DNA of 64,000 nucleotides from Acidaminococcaceae bacterium. GTDB lineage: Bacteria; Bacillota; Negativicutes; Acidaminococcales; Acidaminococcaceae. Numbering within the stretch: position 1 is the stretch's first letter; the number at the start of each line of letters is the position of its first letter. The notes below the pieces were generated by a model, which saw nothing but the letters and a program-made list of their open reading frames with translations, searched no databases and was not told the DNA's origin. A program made the position numbers and the translations under genes. Positions 52,223 to 60,056 of this stretch are shown in pieces. The stretch lies in contig JAFQZL010000059.1 of NCBI GenBank assembly GCA_017405945.1, positions 1 through 64,000 of the forward strand, in the 5' to 3' direction.

Positions 52223-52501
52223 TTTTTTGGGAGCCTCTTTAAACTGTACGGTCAGCGCCGGGTTTTCCTCCGCCGCATCCCGGAAGACCTGCAGCATCGT
52301 CTGCCCGTATTCGCCCAGATATTCCTTGTTCCGAATGACTTTCGGCACCACGATGACAGTTTCTTCCATGATTTCCCCCAGACAGTCGTACAGCGCGTCC
52401 AGATTTCTTCCGTAGTAGTCCGGTAAATTCAGTTTTTCTTTTAAATAGGCATGGGCTCTTGACCGGCCCTTAAATCTTTTTCCATCCAATACGATTTCCA
52501 T
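52220..52501 (-). CDS. Barstar family ribonuclease inhibitor
   Basis: 93 residues matching the barstar fold: MEIVLDGKRFKGRSRAHAYL, then the binding helix and loop LNLPDYYGRNLDALYDCLGEIM, and later KEYLGEYGQTMLQVFRDAAEENP. In barstar the region around Tyr29-Asn33-Asp35-Asp39 blocks the barnase active site; DYYGRNLDALYD matches it. It follows the barnase-like gene by about 23 bases, with GGGAGGT 8 bases before the ATG. It is cytoplasmic (no signal), as needed for immunity to the exported nuclease. Confidence 0.93.
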   Translation of the reverse strand: MEIVLDGKRFKGRSRAHAYLKEKLNLPDYYGRNLDALYDCLGEIMEETVIVVPKVIRNKEYLGEYGQTMLQVFRDAAEENPALTVQFKEAPKK

Positions 52502-52524
52502 ATGCTGAACCTCCCTGGCTTCCA

Positions 52525-53109
52525 TCAGTACATTCTGACAAAATCACGGTAATGGGACGCTGAGTAATAAATCAGTCCGTCATTGGAGAAGCAGATCCGT
52601 TTCGCGTTCCGGTTTCCCCTTACGTAATCGATGTCGCATTCTTTCCAGGTCCGTCCCTGTTTATCCGGCAGCTTCTTTTCATAGTTGTTGTAGCGGTCCC
52701 CGCCGATGCTTTTGCCGGGCGCGACCTTATCCAGCGTGCCCTCGTTCTTCCAGCCCAGCTTGGCGGCCTGCCCTTTGGTAATGTAGTTGGGAGGCAGGGT
52801 CTTATATACATGGATATAAGCGGCCACATGGTCCTTGTCAGTGTAGGCTTTGCCTTTTTCAACTTTTACTTTGGCTCCGGATGCCGCTGCGCTGTCAGCC
52901 GGGTCATTTGTTTTTACAGAGGTTTGTTTCTGCTGCTTGTTGTCTTTTTGTTTTGTTTTTTCCGAAGCAGCATAACTCTTCTCTTTATTCTGGCTCTCCG
53001 TGATCTTCGTCTGTGACGGTGCAGGCTGTGCCGCCTTCTTGCCGCCGCAGCCCAGGACCACGCTCAGCATCATGACAACCGCTAACGCAATCGCAAATAC
53101 TTTTTTCAT
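52525..53109 (-). CDS. Lipoprotein-type barnase family ribonuclease
   Basis: 194 residues. Unlike secreted barnase, the N-terminus is a lipoprotein signal (VVLGC, Cys 21). A Lys/Gln/Thr/Ser-rich linker spans residues 24-88. The C-terminal RNase matches barnase throughout: YKTLPPNYITKGQAAKLGW, APGKSIGGDRYNN, and the catalytic Glu 157 (in WKECDIDY), Arg 167, Arg 171 and His 186 (in SHYRDF). It cuts RNA after guanine. AGGAGG is about 11 bases before the ATG. The barstar gene lies just downstream. Membrane anchoring in a diderm suggests either inter-cell toxicity or periplasmic RNA use. Confidence 0.93.
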   Translation of the reverse strand: MKKVFAIALAVVMMLSVVLGCGGKKAAQPAPSQTKITESQNKEKSYAASEKTKQKDNKQQKQTSVKTNDPADSAAASGAKVKVEKGKAYTDKDHVAAYIHVYKTLPPNYITKGQAAKLGWKNEGTLDKVAPGKSIGGDRYNNYEKKLPDKQGRTWKECDIDYVRGNRNAKRICFSNDGLIYYSASHYRDFVRMY

Positions 53110-53210
53110 TGAAACAGAGCCCTCCTTTGCTTTAGTGTAATATGATTCCGGGTACATTTCCCCGTCGCTATGCGACTTTCCTTACACTTTTAAAAACTTC
53201 CCGGAAAATC

Positions 53211-54395
53211 TTATATTTTCAGGTTTTCCAGCACATGTATGATCACCGGCCGGATTGCTTTCTCGTGTTCCGGTTTAAATACGAAGCCCAGCTCATACAC
53301 CTTTCCATCCTTGACGAAGGTGTAACTTTCGTTGTTACTGCCACTGACTTCATAGGTCGCTTTCACACAGCTGTGTCCGCCGGCCGTAACGAACTCTCCC
53401 TTATAGCCTGCAGCCGCGCCTTTCGTGTCGGCAGCGAGTTTTTGTTTCAGCCCGTCCAGCACCGCAGTCTTCTCAGTCTGCTGCAGGTTGTCAAGCGCCG
53501 GAGGCATGAACGCGAACTGCCCGGCGGGATAAGAGACCAGTCCCACCATGATGCTTTCGTTTCCGTAAACTTCCATGGTCATGCTGACTTCCGAAGGATC
53601 TTTCAGACTGATACAGGAGGCCGGCACCTCTGTTGCAAGGGACGTCCCCTCAACACCGATCTTTTTCCAGACCTGGGATATCTCCACGCTCTCCATCCAT
53701 TCCGGGATCCGTTCCTGATATTCCGGGTAGAGTTTTTCGTCCATCATATACATCACCACGAACATCCGGTTCTGGGTGACAAAGACATATTCATCCCGCA
53801 GCAGCCTTCGCTTTCCGTCTGTAGTCAGATTCGTGGATATCACATGGACTGCTTTCTGTCCTGCCAGCTCCACTTCCCCGCTGGTCAGTATCTTTTTGCC
53901 GTTAGCGCTGTCTTTCACACTGCTTTTTACAAGACGCAGGAAATCCTCACGGAACGCGTCTACCTGGAACGGCATCAGCGGGCCTTTTCCGTCAATAGCC
54001 GAAATATCGACAGCAAGGCGCAGCCCCTTCTCTTTGTTCTCTCCCCGCAGCACCGCTACCGGGTTGATACCCAGGGGATACAGCTCCAGTTCCGCCGGGA
54101 TATACACACGGAATCCGTTCCCGGCGTCGGTAAAGGCCACCACGTCATCTCTGCCTGCCACAGGTTCCGTTACGGGAAACTTCTTTTCAGATTCCGCCGC
54201 TGCGGTATCTGCAGCCTGTGCGCCAGCGCTTTTAGTATCAGACTGCACTGTATCTGCAGCCTGTGTACCGACAGCTTTGCTTTCTGACTGCGCAGCCGGC
54301 GATGTCTGTTGTGCCTGCACTGTATTTCCTGAAACCACAGCCGGGGCCAGCATAAGCCAGACCGAAGCCATGGCAGTCATTAAAATTTTCAGCAA
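53211..54395 (-). CDS. Exported protein of unknown function with Ala/Thr-rich linker repeats
   Basis: 394 residues from a TTG at 54395, which sits after AGGTGA and begins a sound signal peptide (LLKILMTAMASVWLMLAPAVVSG); an ATG at 54380 or TTG 54431 are alternatives. After the signal is a low-complexity linker with two near-identical units (QAADTVQSDTKSAG, QAADTAAAESEKK). The globular part (FRVYIPAELELYPLG...) has a C-terminal half with GGHSCVKATYEVSGSNNESYTF and YELGFVFKPEHEKAIRPV. No family identified. It probably acts in the periplasm. Confidence 0.65.
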   Translation of the reverse strand: MLKILMTAMASVWLMLAPAVVSGNTVQAQQTSPAAQSESKAVGTQAADTVQSDTKSAGAQAADTAAAESEKKFPVTEPVAGRDDVVAFTDAGNGFRVYIPAELELYPLGINPVAVLRGENKEKGLRLAVDISAIDGKGPLMPFQVDAFREDFLRLVKSSVKDSANGKKILTSGEVELAGQKAVHVISTNLTTDGKRRLLRDEYVFVTQNRMFVVMYMMDEKLYPEYQERIPEWMESVEISQVWKKIGVEGTSLATEVPASCISLKDPSEVSMTMEVYGNESIMVGLVSYPAGQFAFMPPALDNLQQTEKTAVLDGLKQKLAADTKGAAAGYKGEFVTAGGHSCVKATYEVSGSNNESYTFVKDGKVYELGFVFKPEHEKAIRPVIIHVLENLKI

Positions 54396-54497
54396 CTTGT
54401 CACCTGCTTTCCCGATGATTCGCTTTTCCAATGATCTATAAACATATATATAACAAATCTGTTGTAAAAGTGTGTCTTTTTCAGTCGTTTTGCAAAA

Positions 54498-55175
54498 TTA
54501 TTCTTCGTCAGCAGTTTTATCTGCCACCTCTTCCAGCGTGAACAGAATGCTCTGGCCGTGCTGCTTCCAATACGGCGCAAGCACGTTAGACATGATGGAA
54601 TTGACCGTGCCCTGGTCCATGGGTTCAAACACACCCTCAAAAATCAGGTTGAAACGGTCCAGCAACAACTGCATGGTCAGTGTGTTATATACGATGCCCA
54701 TAGTCCTTTCATCCACATACAGCGGCAGGTATCCGTTTTGCTGAAACGCTTCCCGGGCCGCATTTTCATCGGTGCGCTGTTCAATCTGGTCAGCAATGTG
54801 CTGGGGCAGCAGCGTTTCCGTAATCTCCAGCTGCCTGTGCTGAACGATACCGACCCTCGTCCGCATTTCTTCTTTCTGCTCAGGGGTCATGGGCTCGTCC
54901 CCTTTCCGGTCCGCCATATCTTCCTTCAGCATGGCTTCCATGGCGTCCAGTTCTTCTTTCAGATACTGGTACAGCATCAGGGACCCGGAAGGTACCATGA
55001 ATCCCCTGATGGCGATGGGCTGCAGCAGCGACATATTTTCCGTAAACTGTTTCAGCATTTTCGCCACGTCTTCAATGGCCTTTCTGTCCTTTCCCTGGTT
55101 TAAAAAATCCTGCATATAGGAAGGCTGTACGATCTGTTCTACGATTCGCTTTACATATTTTTCTGCCTGATGCAA
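54498..55175 (-). CDS. Helical protein of unknown function
   Basis: About 225 residues, acidic, largely helical with many Glu/Asp/Gln and no signal peptide or membrane segment (VKRIVEQIVQPSYMQDFL, EELDAMEAMLKEDMADRKG, VGIVQHRQLEITETLLPQHI, FEGVFEPMDQGTVNSIMSNVLAPYW). It contains PMTPEQKEEMRTRVGI. I do not recognise a family. The start is uncertain: TTG 55175 follows a GGGGG run; a GTG at 55205 is also possible. It is the last gene of the accessory block, leftward. Confidence 0.6.
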   Translation of the reverse strand: MHQAEKYVKRIVEQIVQPSYMQDFLNQGKDRKAIEDVAKMLKQFTENMSLLQPIAIRGFMVPSGSLMLYQYLKEELDAMEAMLKEDMADRKGDEPMTPEQKEEMRTRVGIVQHRQLEITETLLPQHIADQIEQRTDENAAREAFQQNGYLPLYVDERTMGIVYNTLTMQLLLDRFNLIFEGVFEPMDQGTVNSIMSNVLAPYWKQHGQSILFTLEEVADKTADEE

Positions 55176-55274
55176 GCAGCACACCCCCACTGTTCTGTCC
55201 GGCACCGTTCAAAAGCAGCCGGCCTGTACCTGCTTTTCTTTTCCGGTCCCGTTATTAATTCACACCGTTATTGT

Positions 55275-55321
55275 AACATAAAAGAATGCCTCTGTCATTG
55301 CGAAAAACGCAGGACAGAGGC
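55275..55321 (-). terminator. Terminator downstream of the fumarase genes
   Basis: On the - strand GCCTCTGTC and GACAGAGGC form a 9-bp stem followed by ATTCTTTTATG. It lies about 100 bases past the fumB-type stop codon. Confidence 0.55.
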
Positions 55322-55422
55322 TGATTCATTTTATTGGTTTTCACGCGCAGATGAATTATATACGCGCTACGCTGTTATAAATAAAAAACAGAAGATGCCG
55401 GGTACACCGGACACGCGATTTT

Positions 55423-55986
55423 TTATTTCAGAAGATCCGCGTATTTGGCAATTTCCTGCTTGTACACGTCGTTGCCTTCGATGTCAATGCCCACGATGGC
55501 AGGGAAATCCACCACTTCGTAACAGCGGATGGCTTCCGGTCCCAGATCTTCAAAGGCGATCATTTCTTCGCTGCGGATGGACTGGGAGATAACGGCCGCC
55601 GCTCCGCCGATGGCAACGAAATATACTGCATGATGTTTTTTGCAGGCTTCCACTACCGCATCATTGCGGAAGCCTTTGCCGATCATGCCTTTCATGCCCT
55701 GCTCGATCATGGTTGGAGTGTATTTGTCCATGCGGCCGCTGGTGGTGGGGCCGGCGCTGCCCACTACTTCACCCGGTTTGGTAGGTGAAGGACCCACATA
55801 ATAAATCACGTTGCCTTTTACATCGAATGGCAGCGCTTCCCCCCGGCCCAGCGCTTCGTACATACGCTTGTGGGCTGCGTCCCGGGCAGTATAGATGGGG
55901 CCCGTGATCCGGACAAAATCACCGGCGTGCAGATCCTTTACGGTGTCTTCGGTCAACGGCGTGGTAATGTATTTGATCTCGCTCAT
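55423..55986 (-). CDS. Fumarate hydratase class I, beta (C-terminal) subunit
   Basis: 187 residues of the Fe-S hydrolyase beta family. The start KYITTPLTEDTVKDLHAGDFVRITG, GPSPTKPGEVVGSAGPTTSGRMD and MIEQGMKGMIGKGFRND are typical. It pairs with the alpha subunit to convert fumarate to malate (reversibly); tartrate dehydratase is the same family and cannot be fully excluded. The alpha subunit gene lies immediately upstream with a 15-base gap, good AGGAGG site. Both are leftward, ending in a terminator at 55275-55321. Confidence 0.92.
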   Translation of the reverse strand: MSEIKYITTPLTEDTVKDLHAGDFVRITGPIYTARDAAHKRMYEALGRGEALPFDVKGNVIYYVGPSPTKPGEVVGSAGPTTSGRMDKYTPTMIEQGMKGMIGKGFRNDAVVEACKKHHAVYFVAIGGAAAVISQSIRSEEMIAFEDLGPEAIRCYEVVDFPAIVGIDIEGNDVYKQEIAKYADLLK

Positions 55987-56001
55987 GATGTTACCTCCTC
56001 C

Positions 56002-56847
56002 TCAAATAGTCGTTTCGGAACGGCGGGCCGCATGACAGTTAAAGATTACTGCGCAGGGCATGCCGCCGATATGAGTGGGAGCGTATTCCACGTTCACAGC
56101 CAGCGCCGTGGTCTTGCCGCCCAGGCCGGCAGGGCCTACGCCTGTCTTGTTCACCAGCGCCAGCAGGTCGTCTTCCAGTTTCGCATATTCGGGGTTGGCG
56201 TTATGTTCGCCAATCTTGCGGGCCAGGGCATATTTTGCCAGCTCCGTGGCTTTTTCCGCGTTGCCGCCCACGCCTACGCCAACCGTTACCGGCGGACAGG
56301 GGTTGGGACCCGCGGTCCGGACTGCTTCCAGCACAAAGCTGATGATGCCTTCCAATCCGTCGGCCGGTTTCAGCATGCGAAGCTGTGACATATTCTCGCT
56401 GCCGCAACCTTTGGGCAAAATCACCAGATGCACCTTATCCCCCGGCACAATCCGGCAGTGGATAATGGCAGGGGTATTGTCCTGCGTGTTTTTGCGCAGG
56501 AAAACGGGATCGTCTACGGAAGATTTACGCAGATAGCCTTCGGTGTAACCTTTGGCCACGCCGGCATGGATGGCTTCCCACAGGTCGCCGCCGGTAAAAT
56601 GCACTTCCTGCCCGATATCGATGTAGACCACGGTAAGACCCGTGTCCTGGCACAGGGGCACCTGTTTCTTATTGGCCAGCTTCGCGTTTTCGATAATGGT
56701 GTCCAAAACCTGGCAGCCTAACGGGGAAATTTCTTCTTTCCGGGCGGCTTCCAGTTTTTTCAGAACACCTTCCGGCAGGTTGTTACAGGAATCGATGCAG
56801 CATTCCGCTACCGCCCGGGTCACTTCTTTTACGTCGATGTCTCTCAT
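56002..56847 (-). CDS. Fumarate hydratase class I, alpha (N-terminal) subunit
   Basis: 281 residues. The [4Fe-4S] ligands are Cys 66 (VPLCQDTG), Cys 148 (KGCGSENMSQLRM) and Cys 184 (PNPCPPVTVG). The sequence otherwise follows the Fe-S hydrolyase alpha family (GVGVGGNAEKATELAKYAL, GGKTTALAVNVEYAPTHIGGMPCAV). The oxygen-labile cluster fits an anaerobe, where the enzyme may run towards fumarate or malate in reductive or decarboxylating pathways. GGAGG is about 10 bases before the ATG. It is the first gene of the two-gene fumarase unit. Confidence 0.93.
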   Translation of the reverse strand: MRDIDVKEVTRAVAECCIDSCNNLPEGVLKKLEAARKEEISPLGCQVLDTIIENAKLANKKQVPLCQDTGLTVVYIDIGQEVHFTGGDLWEAIHAGVAKGYTEGYLRKSSVDDPVFLRKNTQDNTPAIIHCRIVPGDKVHLVILPKGCGSENMSQLRMLKPADGLEGIISFVLEAVRTAGPNPCPPVTVGVGVGGNAEKATELAKYALARKIGEHNANPEYAKLEDDLLALVNKTGVGPAGLGGKTTALAVNVEYAPTHIGGMPCAVIFNCHAARRSETTI

Positions 56848-56941
56848 GTGGGTGATCCCTCCTTATATTGTTTTTTAATTCCGTTCAATATGTTGCGATA
56901 CAGTCTGCAAGTTACTGCAGCGCTGAAAAAGCTGTGTTTCC

Positions 56942-57430
56942 TCACACTTCCATAAACTCTACTGCCGGCATCTGCCCTCTGTTTAACGTTAAAATGGCAA
57001 AGCTTCCCCTGTTTCTCCCCCTGGGCCGGGCCGGACTGCCGGGATTCAGCAGCCAGATGCCGTTCACCTGTTTAAATACGGAGACGTGGGTGTGCCCGAA
57101 GATCACGATATCCTGTTCCAGGTTCTGTCCCCACCAGGCCAGCTCGTTGATTTCCCGCGTTTCCCCCATGTAGAGATGCCCATGGGTGACCCAGATTTTG
57201 TATCCTTCGATATTCAGAAAGCAGTCCGGATTGACCTCTACCGGACCCCGCATCACATCGCAGTTTCCGGAAACCGCATATACCTGCTGGTTCGCCATAT
57301 TGTGCAGCGCGTTGGCATCCATGGCGTAATCGCCGCAATGGATCCAGCATTCCACGGGTGGCGCTGCGGCCAGTACTTTCCGTATGGAAGCCATGCTGCC
57401 GTGAGTATCACTGATAATTCCTATTTTCAT
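56942..57430 (-). CDS. Metallophosphoesterase, YfcE/MJ0936 family
   Basis: 162-residue calcineurin-like phosphodiesterase. The metal-binding motifs are GIISDTHGSM (Asp, His) at the N-terminus, CGDYAMDANAL (Asp), VSGNCDVMRG (Asn, Asp), VTHGHLYMG (His) and FGHTHVSVF (His pair). Characterised YfcE-type enzymes hydrolyse phosphodiesters with Mn or Mg; the natural substrate is unknown. In many Firmicutes it follows rdgB, as here: rdgB ends 49 bases upstream in the same direction. The start has a weak ribosome site. Confidence 0.9.
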   Translation of the reverse strand: MKIGIISDTHGSMASIRKVLAAAPPVECWIHCGDYAMDANALHNMANQQVYAVSGNCDVMRGPVEVNPDCFLNIEGYKIWVTHGHLYMGETREINELAWWGQNLEQDIVIFGHTHVSVFKQVNGIWLLNPGSPARPRGRNRGSFAILTLNRGQMPAVEFMEV

Positions 57431-57478
57431 ATTCTTTTTACGAGACCTTTTATCGTATCCTGTCGTTAATTACCTGAT

Positions 57479-58159
57479 TTACATTTGCTGTTCAGCCTTG
57501 CCATTCGCCTGCTGCTCCTGCTGCGCTTTTTTTCCACGCTTGTCCTGCCGTTTGCCACCGTTCCTGTTATTGGCAGTTTTCTTCCACATGGCGATCAGCT
57601 TGCTTACAGCCTTGCCCCGGTGGCTGATCTCGTTTTTCTCTTCCGGTGTGGCTTCCCCCAGGCCTTTGTGCAGTTCTGTAGACCAGAACAGCGGGTCGTA
57701 ACCGAAGCCGTTGTCTCCCAGCGGTTCGTGCAGCAGCATGCCTTCGCAGCTGCCGTCCGTCTCCGCCACGATCCGGCCGGAAGGATTCGATACCGCCAGC
57801 GCGCAACGGAACCGGCAGGTACGGGTGATCTGGAATTTCATCTGCTGCAAAAGCAGGTCGTTGTTCTCTTTGTCTGTAGCTTCGTCGCCGGCAAAACGCG
57901 CGCTGCGCACGCCGGGTGCGCCATCCAGCGCTTTAACTTCCAGCCCGCTGTCATCCGCGAGACAGAATTCTTTTAAATTCTTCGCATAGTAAGCTGCCTT
58001 GATTTTGGCATTCGCCGCAAAGGTCCTGCCGTTTTCGTTAGGCGGCGGCAGCGGCGGATAATCCGCCAGACATTTCAGCTCAACGGGCAGATCTTTAAAC
58101 ATTTCCTTAAATTCATCCAGCTTCCCCAGATTGGAAGTGGCAATCACCAGTGTTCCCAT
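57479..58159 (-). CDS. rdgB: Non-canonical purine NTP pyrophosphatase with basic tail
   Basis: RdgB/HAM1 removes dITP, XTP and similar nucleotides from the pool. The 226-residue protein has the start VIATSNLGKLDEFKEMF, AYYAKNLKEFCLADDSGLEVKALDGAPGVRSAR, and GFGYDPLFWS with ISHRGKAVSKL at the end. About 30 residues beyond the usual end are basic and low complexity (NRNGGKRQDKRGKKAQQEQQANGK). The start at 58159 follows AGGAGGAA closely. It precedes the phosphodiesterase gene. The tail is probably disordered. Confidence 0.93.
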   Translation of the reverse strand: MGTLVIATSNLGKLDEFKEMFKDLPVELKCLADYPPLPPPNENGRTFAANAKIKAAYYAKNLKEFCLADDSGLEVKALDGAPGVRSARFAGDEATDKENNDLLLQQMKFQITRTCRFRCALAVSNPSGRIVAETDGSCEGMLLHEPLGDNGFGYDPLFWSTELHKGLGEATPEEKNEISHRGKAVSKLIAMWKKTANNRNGGKRQDKRGKKAQQEQQANGKAEQQM

Positions 58160-58199
58160 GCGTTCCTCCTGCATGTATCAAAACATGAATTCCCGGGTC

Positions 58200-58250
58200 A
58201 GGAAAAGACTTCGCAAAACCGTTCACGATGTTTTGCCCGTGTCTTTTCCT
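58200..58250. repeat. Short palindrome E3 related to the outer arms of E1
   Basis: AGGAAAAGAC...GCAAAACCG and CGATGTTTTGC...GTCTTTTCCT form an imperfect hairpin around a 4-base loop. The same outer motifs (GCAAAACCG left, GATGTTTTGCnCGTnTCTTTT right) bound E1, so it looks like an E1 element without the central core. It lies between rdgB and the gene at 58271. Confidence 0.7.
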
Positions 58251-58270
58251 TACCTGCAAATCTCAGTCTG

Positions 58271-58798
58271 TTAAATCAATTTCTGCAGTTCTTCTTTTGT
58301 CAGCAGAATATTTTCTTTATTGTGGAACAGTTCCATCCGTCCCCGGCGCTCCACATACAGGGCGAATTCCACATCCGGTATCCCCAGCAGCGCTTCTTCG
58401 GCAGTCTTTTTGCCGTTGCGCGGCGTCACCTCAAAGGTCACGGTCAGGTGACCTTTCTCTCCCGGAGGCACCAGGCGCGCTTCAAAGTAATCGTCGGTAC
58501 GGGGCGCGGCCGGATGATTCACCCTGGCCCGCATCAGCGCGCCGTTGTACTGTTCGTCCGGCAGATAGATACGGACAAAGGCGTCCAGAAAGATTCCTTC
58601 ATCGCGGCTTTTGTTATCATATGGCACATCTACGCTGAACTCGATTTTGTCTTCTGTTTTGGAAACCAACTTTGCCTGCGTGCGTTTTTCTTTATAAAAC
58701 ACCAGCAGTTTATCGGCCGCGGCATGTTTGGAGATCAGCTGCAGCGTAAACAGGATCACCAGTACGATCAGTACCAGAATAATGCCTACTACTATCAT
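58271..58798 (-). CDS. Membrane-anchored protein of unknown function
   Basis: 175 residues: one N-terminal transmembrane helix (MIVVGIILVLIVLVILFTLQLI), then a mostly beta soluble domain (AKLVSKTEDKIEFSVDVPYDNKSRDEGIFLDAFVRIYLPDEQYNG...) and a Lys/Glu-rich end. No family recognised. Start ATG 58798 overlaps the stop of the CofE-like gene by 4 bases (ATGA), with GGGGG just upstream, so the two genes are translated as a coupled pair. Confidence 0.7.
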   Translation of the reverse strand: MIVVGIILVLIVLVILFTLQLISKHAAADKLLVFYKEKRTQAKLVSKTEDKIEFSVDVPYDNKSRDEGIFLDAFVRIYLPDEQYNGALMRARVNHPAAPRTDDYFEARLVPPGEKGHLTVTFEVTPRNGKKTAEEALLGIPDVEFALYVERRGRMELFHNKENILLTKEELQKLI

Positions 58799-59451
58799 GT
58801 TCTGTCCCCCTTACGCCCTGCGTAATTTTTGATGATACAGATTGGCGTTTTCTGGCTGGCGTTGCCGAAGGGGTTGTCGATCAGGATTTTGGACACTTTG
58901 TCCGGATCCACCCCGTCAGTCCAGCCGATGATGGCCGCCCGCTTCAGATCGTTCACATCGGCGATGACCGCGCCGTAGACACCGCAGGTCTCTTTCATTT
59001 CCTTCACGACTTTGAAAGGTTCCTTCGGTCCGTACACGATATGTTTGTCATACGGCGGCATGGTTCCCGTCACGTCATCGATGAGCCGCGCCTGATACCC
59101 TGCCATCTGGTAGAATACGCCTTTTTTCCCCAGCAGCTTGGTCACCGCGCCCACAATAAAGGCCCACAGCACCTTTGCGTTGCTTTCCGTATCGATAAGC
59201 GCCTGCATGCAGTACCAGCCGCTGATGCTCCCGTAAGATGGAAAGAAATGGCACAGGGTTTTGGCCAGAAAGCCCGGTTTGAATTCCTCGCAGCGCATGG
59301 CCATCCCCTGGGTGATCGCCACCACGCTTTCCGCCGCGCAGATCACGTCGTCCGGTCCGTATTTGCCTTTGCCGTATTCCTTTACCGCTTCCACGATATC
59401 GTCCCGGGAAGTCAGGATACGCGTGGGCACCGGTATAATTTCATATTCCAT
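58795..59451 (-). CDS. CofE-like protein (F420-0:glutamate ligase family)
   Basis: 218 residues resembling the CofE/F420-0 gamma-glutamyl ligase family (pfam01996): EIIPVPTRILTSRDDIVEAV, CAAESVVAITQGMAMR, LIDDVTGTMPPYD and AVIADVNDLKRAAIIGWTDGVDPDKVSKILIDNPFGN. Firmicutes without coenzyme F420 also carry such genes, so glutamylation of another substrate is possible. The start at 59451 follows AGAGGTG. Its stop overlaps the start of the membrane protein at 58798. The family call is by memory of motifs. Confidence 0.75.
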   Translation of the reverse strand: MEYEIIPVPTRILTSRDDIVEAVKEYGKGKYGPDDVICAAESVVAITQGMAMRCEEFKPGFLAKTLCHFFPSYGSISGWYCMQALIDTESNAKVLWAFIVGAVTKLLGKKGVFYQMAGYQARLIDDVTGTMPPYDKHIVYGPKEPFKVVKEMKETCGVYGAVIADVNDLKRAAIIGWTDGVDPDKVSKILIDNPFGNASQKTPICIIKNYAGRKGDRT

Positions 59452-59485
59452 GAATACACACACCTCTTGCAATAATTGTTTATTA

Positions 59486-59908
59486 TCAGATCTCTCCGGC
59501 TTTTTCCTTCAGATAGAGCGCGTTGATCCTGTCGAACCATTCTGCCGGAAGCCGGACTATTTTCCCGTGTTTATCTGTAAAAACATTGGTAGTCGTGCCT
59601 TCCACAAAAACCGTGCCGTTGTTTGCGTCAACCACTTTATACGCAAAAACCATCTTGGCCCGGTTAAACTCCTGCATGGTAGTCTGCACTTCGTATTCGT
59701 CGTCAAAGCGGGAAGAATGTTTGTATTTCACATTGAGCTCCCGGATGGGAAACACGATGCCGTCATCCATCATCCGGTTCAGGTCCACGCCGCAGACGCG
59801 CAGCCAGGCCACCCTCCCCATCTCCATCCAGGGAAGGTAATTGGCGTGGTAAACCACTGCCATCAGGTCCGTTTCCCCAAACCGGACCCGGTCACGAATT
59901 GCAATCAT
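59486..59908 (-). CDS. Acyl-CoA thioesterase, YbgC/FadM (4HBT) family
   Basis: 140-residue hotdog-fold thioesterase. The signature ETDLMAVVYHANYLPWMEMGRVAWLR matches the 4HBT/YbgC pattern with the catalytic Asp in ETD. Such enzymes hydrolyse short- to medium-chain acyl-CoA or acyl-ACP thioesters in the cytoplasm; YbgC is linked to the Tol-Pal envelope system in Gram-negative bacteria. GGAGGA is 5-6 bases before the ATG. It precedes the CofE-like gene by 34 bases and follows trmO by about 150 bases. Substrate unknown. Confidence 0.9.
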   Translation of the reverse strand: MIAIRDRVRFGETDLMAVVYHANYLPWMEMGRVAWLRVCGVDLNRMMDDGIVFPIRELNVKYKHSSRFDDEYEVQTTMQEFNRAKMVFAYKVVDANNGTVFVEGTTTNVFTDKHGKIVRLPAEWFDRINALYLKEKAGEI

Positions 59909-60056
59909 AAAATCCTCCGGAAACTGTCAGGGCAGCACGCCGTCTCATTTGAGCAATGTTTCCTTACGTTGTGTTTCCCTGAATAATCACAGTTGTTATC
60001 CTGCAAAATTACCATAATATTATATCAAATATTCCATCGTTTGTACACATATTCTG

